From Isoetes taiwanensis (taxonomy: Eukaryota > Streptophyta > Lycopodiopsida > Isoetales > Isoetaceae): a stretch of DNA of 64,000 bases. A model generated the notes under the pieces. That model was not told the DNA's origin. It was given only the letters and a program-made list of their open reading frames with translations, and did not search any database. Position 1 is the first letter of the stretch, and the number at the start of each line of letters is the position of its first letter. The position numbers were made by a program, and so were the translations under genes. Shown here piece by piece: positions 58,871 through 64,000 of this stretch. The DNA lies in assembly GCA_021234155.1 (NCBI GenBank), contig JAJEKV010000223.1, positions 186,001 through 250,000 of the forward strand. The letters are read 5' to 3'.

Positions 58871-59133
58871 TCGTATGCAATATCTTCATATTGGTGCGCT
58901 CTGGCTTGAAATTCACGACGATAGGTTTCCCTTTGCCTGTAACTTAGAACTAATGGATCGGGATGGAGACCGCTCTGCGAATGAGTTCATTAAGCAGAGT
59001 AGCGTATTAACCATCATGTCAAATAATGTAATAAGTATAAAATACATACAACCATTTGTATAGACTCACGAATGACAAAAAACATATTAAAAAAAAAAAA
59101 CCTCTTTATTCCTTTTTTTTTAGTACAACAATA

Positions 59134-60187
59134 CTATTGTTCCATCTCAAATGGGAGAGGTCTATCATAGCGATAGTTGATGAATAACTCATCTCCAATG
59201 TTTATGCTTTTAATAGCACACACCATGATATATCTGCTTTTTACAGATCTTGTAAAAAAATCTTCCTCCCCTCCTTGACACTCTAAAAATTCACAATTGC
59301 ATCGCTCACGGTTGTCAATAGAACTGTTGATGAACCCTGCAATATTGCCATGAACCCCTGGCCGACCATCAATAAACTTCAACTCCTCATCACATGCCCC
59401 CCGACTATCGGCAGAAACATTGGAATTCATTCCATAAATCCTCATACGCCAAGCATATTTAGTCAAAGTTTGCCAAGTTTTCCAATCGTACTCGGGACCT
59501 GCATATGGCATTAATGGAATGTGGGTATCTCGCTCCACTTCTATACGCGTGCCGGAGATAAGGCCGAATCCAGCTTCTGGACAAATGCGGCTCCGCATAA
59601 TGATGTATCTTCTTCCCCAATAAGCAAATTCTTGATCCATAGGGATAGGTAAGTCTACTGGCCACAAGCCAAATGTCTTGCGGTGCCTAACAAAGGGTCG
59701 GACTAATCTTTGCAATTCTTCAGGAATTTCACGCTCGGGCAGTGAGGCCAAGCGTTCTTGGGAAATGTGCGACACATGCAATGTTCTCATGATTGTAGCC
59801 CTTCGTGTTCTTTCACGCAGGGGAACACTCAGCGTTGAGCGGCACCCATCCACATTATTGATGAATCGGGTTACTGCTTCAGTTTCATATGCCTCTATGG
59901 ACAACATTAAACCAAAATCCACATCTAGTTTGATGGAGACATCAGCATCATCTACCTACATATTTAGATATCATAAACATCTTGAATATATACTTAAACT
60001 GGGAGAGATACTCTTAAAAAAAAAAAAAAACAAATAATAATTGTATACCAACCTGATATCCATGACGAGCATCAGATCTGGTGGGTTGTTCAAATGTACC
60101 AAATCTTATCAGATGGTCTTCAACAACCGTTCTAAGTCGTCTCTTCAGCCCCATACATCTTTTACAATCGCAAACTATTTTGTCCCT
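59134..60187 (-). CDS. Transpos_assoc-like + SET domain protein of the CACTA region
   Basis: Two minus-strand exons, 60,187-60,053 and 59,955-59,134, join in frame across a GT-AG intron. Exon 1 (5' end missing) reads DKIVCDCKRCMGLKRRLRTV, then VEDHLIRFG and ARHGYQ. This fits the C-x-C-x2-C...V-x2-HL...G...HG pattern of the Transpos_assoc domain at the N-terminus of CACTA transposases. Exon 2 is open over 273 codons to a stop and holds a SET domain: GFGLIS (residues 118-123 from the first Met of exon 2), GNIAGFINSSIDNRERCNCEF (192-212, the NHS..N region) and GDELFINY (243-250). SET domains transfer methyl groups to lysine. The canonical NHS reads FINSS, so activity is uncertain. It lies 5' of TNPD on the same strand. 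Confidence 0.7.
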
Positions 60188-60690
60188 CTGCCAATTACAA
60201 AAGGTAAGTACTATATACTGCACAATAGCCCGGGGGTTTCACCTAGGCATATGGGGATACCACATCTGCGTGCAAGGGGTCCAGAGAAAACCCCTGTATA
60301 CGACTTTTTGGAGGTGGAAAACCCCTACATACGTAAATAGGAAAAGCCAGTTTCCAAGCCCCTTTCCGTAGATGTACTTTCGGACTATCCTAATTTTTAC
60401 ATACCCCTACCCGATCTTGTACTTGAGTTTGTGCTTGTGCACCCTACCCCTATGTACAGAATAAATAAAATTTCAAAATGTTTTTAATTGACATTTCTCG
60501 CATCTCGGTCTCGCATTTCCCTGGGGTTCTTACATGCATGCGACATTACAAGGGTAATTCTAAGGAGCCTTTGCAAATTATGAACACGTATTTAGGAGCC
60601 CTTGCAAAGACAATACCGGGACAATACGGGAACAATACATGCTAAGGACAATACATCATGGTAAGATCAATACCTCAAATTATACATCTA
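60188..60690. other. no feature seen
   Basis: Upstream of the SET gene, intron-like sequence to about 60,205, then unrelated DNA with CCCCTA-rich words. No CACTA terminus is visible, so the 5' end of this element is lost or interrupted here. Confidence 0.4.
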
Positions 60691-63600
60691 CTAGAAAAAG
60701 TGCCCAGCGTTGCTGGGCTATTCGTCCTGCATAAGTTTACAAACTAATAAAGACTATTGGTGGATTTACATTGCATACTTAAAAGCAAAAAATTGTATAA
60801 GTGCAATATTCAATGCTTTTCTACGATGTTCTAATGCACAAAGGCAATTACGCGTTTAACAAGCAAAAAAAAGCTAGATTTACCATTGACAATGCAAAAC
60901 ATGCTATTCAATGCAAGTACAAAGGCCTTGCACAAATCTTTTTTTAGCTACGTTTGAAGTATAGACAACAGTTGACCCCTTTCTTGACATAGAAGCATTA
61001 TTATGAACTTTTAACCTCTCCCACTCACAACACCCTTAATGTTCACATACTAAATAGTCTAAAAAATACCAATTGACTTTGCTCCGCTAGATAGTCTTGA
61101 AGTGTGCATTGATACCATGACTTTGCACCATAAGAACTTGTGATGGCTGCATTACTGAATATTACATACATAACTCCTTATGTGTACATTTTGTCTTCAT
61201 ATGGATTGTTATTATCACTATCTTATTTGCCTAGGATAGACACACAAGAGCCTGTATAGGCCTACATCCCCTATGTCACTAATCCCTCAATTCCTCTATC
61301 ATCCACGAGGATGCCTTTGAATAAAATATCTGGTCTATTTGTTGGTATATGTGCCTTGTACCTCACCAGGATGGAAGCTTCAATGTTACCATGTTCTAGA
61401 AATAAAAAACCTATATGTGATAAAGAAGTTAAGGCGTGCTTCAAGATGAATAGAAATGACGAGGTCAAAATTCCTTATTAGCTTACCTTGACAAAAGAAG
61501 TGCCCATGCTTATCCTGGCCACTACCTTGTACTTGACGTTCATATCTTAAGAACAATACTTTGGCACTGATTGAGATGGCATCGGAATTCATTATATTAT
61601 ACTGTCCTTTCCAATTTGTGCTTCTCTCAACATAAATTGCCCTCTGCCATTGGGAATTATATTGCAAGGCAACGTCAAAGGCCTTTTAGTCCATGTGCCA
61701 TTGATCTCATTATCATCTATAACTATGCCCTCAAACACATCGGTTATATTCTCTGAGTTATACAGTTTACTGAATTTTATGTTATAAGCACATCCAATTA
61801 TCAAATTCCCCTCCCATCCATATAGCAAAACATCCGAATGCCATGAAGGGAACACTTTTGTCAAACTATGCAATTAAATGGATTGCTTTTGTATGTTGTT
61901 GGTTCTGCAATCAAATCTTCTGCTACCAAACAGTCATTCAAATTTCTGAAAAACTGCAAAGAATTGGAAGGCAAGTGCCATCGACGCAGCCACTGCACAT
62001 TTTGGCATGATTGCATAGCTTCGTCACCAACCTCTGCTCATAAAAGGACGTTCACATGCTCCCCATATCGATATGTATCTTCGACTATGGACCTGAAGAT
62101 AGATTTTCTGGCTGAATTTGTTGCACCATCATTATCTTGTGCGCACGAGTCATTCATGGTCAAAAAATTGTTAGAAATATTATCCTTTCTATTCCATGTC
62201 TCCATACCAGCATGATAGCCTCTAACATGGAAAACTGACCCAGGTTTATAGTGCTCATTGCACATATTCAATGCATCATTTCCTGTTTCCTGCACCCCAT
62301 CACATTTATCAGATAACAGGTACAAATTTAACAGGAAGATTTACACCATTGTTGCATCACAAAGATTTACTCCAAAATTTTAGCCATGCAGCCAATAAAT
62401 TCAAAAATAGAGCATACTACAGATAAAAAAGATTGCGAAAATCTTGCCGTAGGTTTTGCTTTTTTTGGTAGAGTTGAAAACAATCATTTAATAACGTCAC
62501 TTTTTCTATATGGAAGTTTTCCATAGTAGTTCTTTCATATTAGAAGGCTCTGAATGGATTATGATCATCTTTCTTGGCAAGGCAGCAACAAATGTAAGTT
62601 ACCCAGCCTACCCTAAACTAACTTATACAGTAAGAGGGCTCTGGAAGAAAGAAGCAAGCAGAATAGAAAAAGCAAGAAAGTAAACAAAAGAAATTGGAAT
62701 GCAAAGATGAGACGAACTTGAAATACCTCAAAATGCAGCCACCATCTCCATGACTTAGAAAGAGAACTTGAAGGTTCCAAATTCGAAAAAGTGTCTCCAT
62801 GCAACTGTAGCTGTGCAGGCCATGCAAAAATCAAATCTCCCAGCATATCCGCATTGTATAATTCTCCCCTTAGGTTTCTTCTTAACTTTAGATCATCAAA
62901 TGTGCAGAGCAAACTTAGAAAAACTTAGCGTAATCATGCCATGATTTACAATAGAGATCCTGTGTACCTGTTTGATCAAGCAAAACACCACGCTAGTTTT
63001 GTCACTCCCATTCCCCCTCAAATGTGGGAAAAACGTACTCCAAAATGACTGCAGACAGATCTCCGGCTGTGCCTCAATCCTTCTCCGTAGTAGAAACAGA
63101 CTGCCACTATAGCCACAATCTCAAAAATCGATACACCCTAAAATAGCAAAAATAGAAAACGCACCCTAAACCCAGGAAGAAGGGGATCTTGTCAGGCCCT
63201 TTTGTTTCCCCATTAGCCTACAGGGTTTTTAGACAGTCAACTACACCAAACAAACTAAAAAACTACAAACGAAGCATTAGGAAAGGCACAACACTTATAC
63301 CACAATAATAAGTAGTTAACACTCGTGCATCAGAAGCAACCGATCGTATTTTCTCTGCCATTGTTCGTATAGTCTCATACTGCTCCAAACTCAAAGGCTA
63401 AAAAGATAACCACCAATCAGAGGACTTGTATGTAACAGATAATCTCTTCTAAAGCTAAAGATGCAAACTAATCTGTAAAGAACCAAATCTTCGTAGTTGA
63501 TGGCCAGCTCTAATATTTCTCGTGTTTCTCTTCTCACCTCATCCCATAGGTAAAAATAAGCCTTCTTCCAATGAAATTTCGTCTTTAATATTTCTAGTTC

Positions 63601-64000
63601 TTTGCGTGCAACATCTTCCCCTGTGCTTGTACTGTGATATTCCGCCAAATCAAAACTTAGAAGATATGTATAAATGCAGAAAGCAACACTCCAAATGTTT
63701 ACGCCCTTAAGCACCTGGTCGAAACTGGTGCATATGGAACAGCATATGCAGCTAGTCTTGGATCAGAATAGCTTCAGCCTTTGGATGATCAGCTGCTCAA
63801 CAAGCGACGATGCGTGGAAACCAAAAAGAAAAGCAGACAAGCTTTAACCTGAGCTACAACACTTCGATGCATAACCTATCCACAGATATTTAAATAAGAA
63901 TCAACACAGGTATAAAATACCAAGCCAAGGACAAGTATATGTCAAGACGCGCATGCTATCACCCCATCTGCAAAAGTATGGGCTTATCCTGTATTGCAGG
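60691..64000 (-). mobile_element. Helitron B, 3' end present, 5' end outside window
   Basis: On the minus strand a 7-bp stem hairpin (60,718-60,702, GCCCAGC-AAC-GCTGGGC) is followed by 7 nt, CTAG (60,694-60,691) and host T. This matches the Helitron A terminus in layout, with the spacer AC(G)T..T and flanks alike. Exon-like pieces on the minus strand follow to the window edge, in the Helitron's own orientation. No Rep-helicase is seen. The extent to 64,000 is an assumption. Confidence 0.55.
61271..63770 (-). pseudogene. unidentified multi-exon gene or fragment
   Basis: Minus-strand exon-like pieces include 63,740-63,391 (FDQVLKGVNIWSVAFCIYTY, YLWDEVRRETREILELA), 62,912-62,730 (ADMLGDLIFAWPAQLQLHG, SKSWRWWLHFE before GTATTT), 62,310-62,040 (EHYKPGSVFHVRGYHAGMET), 61,873-61,592 (FPSWHSDVLLYGWEGNLIIG, VFEGIVIDDNEINGTW) and 61,468-61,271 (ILFKGILVDDRGIEG). 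The last two share an F-x-GI-x-VDD-x-x-I-x-G pattern, perhaps repeats. I do not recognise the family. Introns are implied, and stops occur between pieces. Confidence 0.4.

Noticed and set aside
37102-60187. A single autonomous CACTA element holding TNPA, the array, TNPD and the SET gene
   Set aside because: A convincing right terminus lies at 54,618, before TNPD, and no terminus is visible right of 60.2 kb. Two adjacent or nested elements fit better.

Overview
The window is nuclear DNA from a land plant with a large, transposon-rich genome. Evidence: captured exons with GT-AG introns from plant gene families (a DYW-class-like PPR protein, a SULTR sulfate transporter, a BIG-type ARF-GEF, an RBM39-like splicing factor), plant-type LINEs with RVT zinc fingers, a TR-GAG element and CACTA (En/Spm) genes. 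A seed-free plant such as a fern or lycophyte is possible, but nothing here proves it. I see no intact ordinary host gene; almost everything is mobile DNA nested in mobile DNA.

1-14.1 kb: a decayed LINE, then foldback element I (1,897-8,840) with 1.1-kb inverted arms. A Helitron carrying RBM39-like exons lies at the inner end of its left arm. A deleted LINE on the minus strand, short LINE 3' tails and a degenerate tandem repeat follow.

14.6-22.7 kb: foldback element II (14,608-21,932), with the same terminal bases and a related core. It holds three datable insertions: a hAT-type MITE in one arm, a 4.4-kb LINE with an 8-bp target duplication in the core, and a ~65-nt LINE tail in the other arm. 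The opposite arm, or the core of element I, serves as the empty-site reference.

22.7-32.7 kb: several LINE relics. One plus-strand LINE (26.0-32.7 kb) is split three times: by a 310-bp hAT-type MITE, by a ~3.1-kb block of gene fragments (unknown exon, BIG, SULTR joined in frame to PPR, STE20-like kinase), and by a 2,055-bp TR-GAG retrotransposon with TSD ATTAG.

33-37 kb: an 18S rRNA gene fragment split by a 1,366-bp hAT element, then a decayed DDE-like transposase.

37.1-60.2 kb: a CACTA-like element (37,102-54,618) with palindrome-rich subterminal DNA, a TNPA-like gene, a polypurine tract and a ~10-kb array of ~1.1-kb repeats. Next comes a second CACTA gene set: a broken TNPD transposase and, 5' of it, an intact ORF that appears to join a Transpos_assoc-like Cys motif to a SET methyltransferase domain. 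This is the most unusual item in the window. 60.7-64 kb: the 3' end of a second Helitron and minus-strand exon-like pieces of an unidentified gene, running off the window.

All family calls come from reading motifs and repeats by eye; no database search was run.
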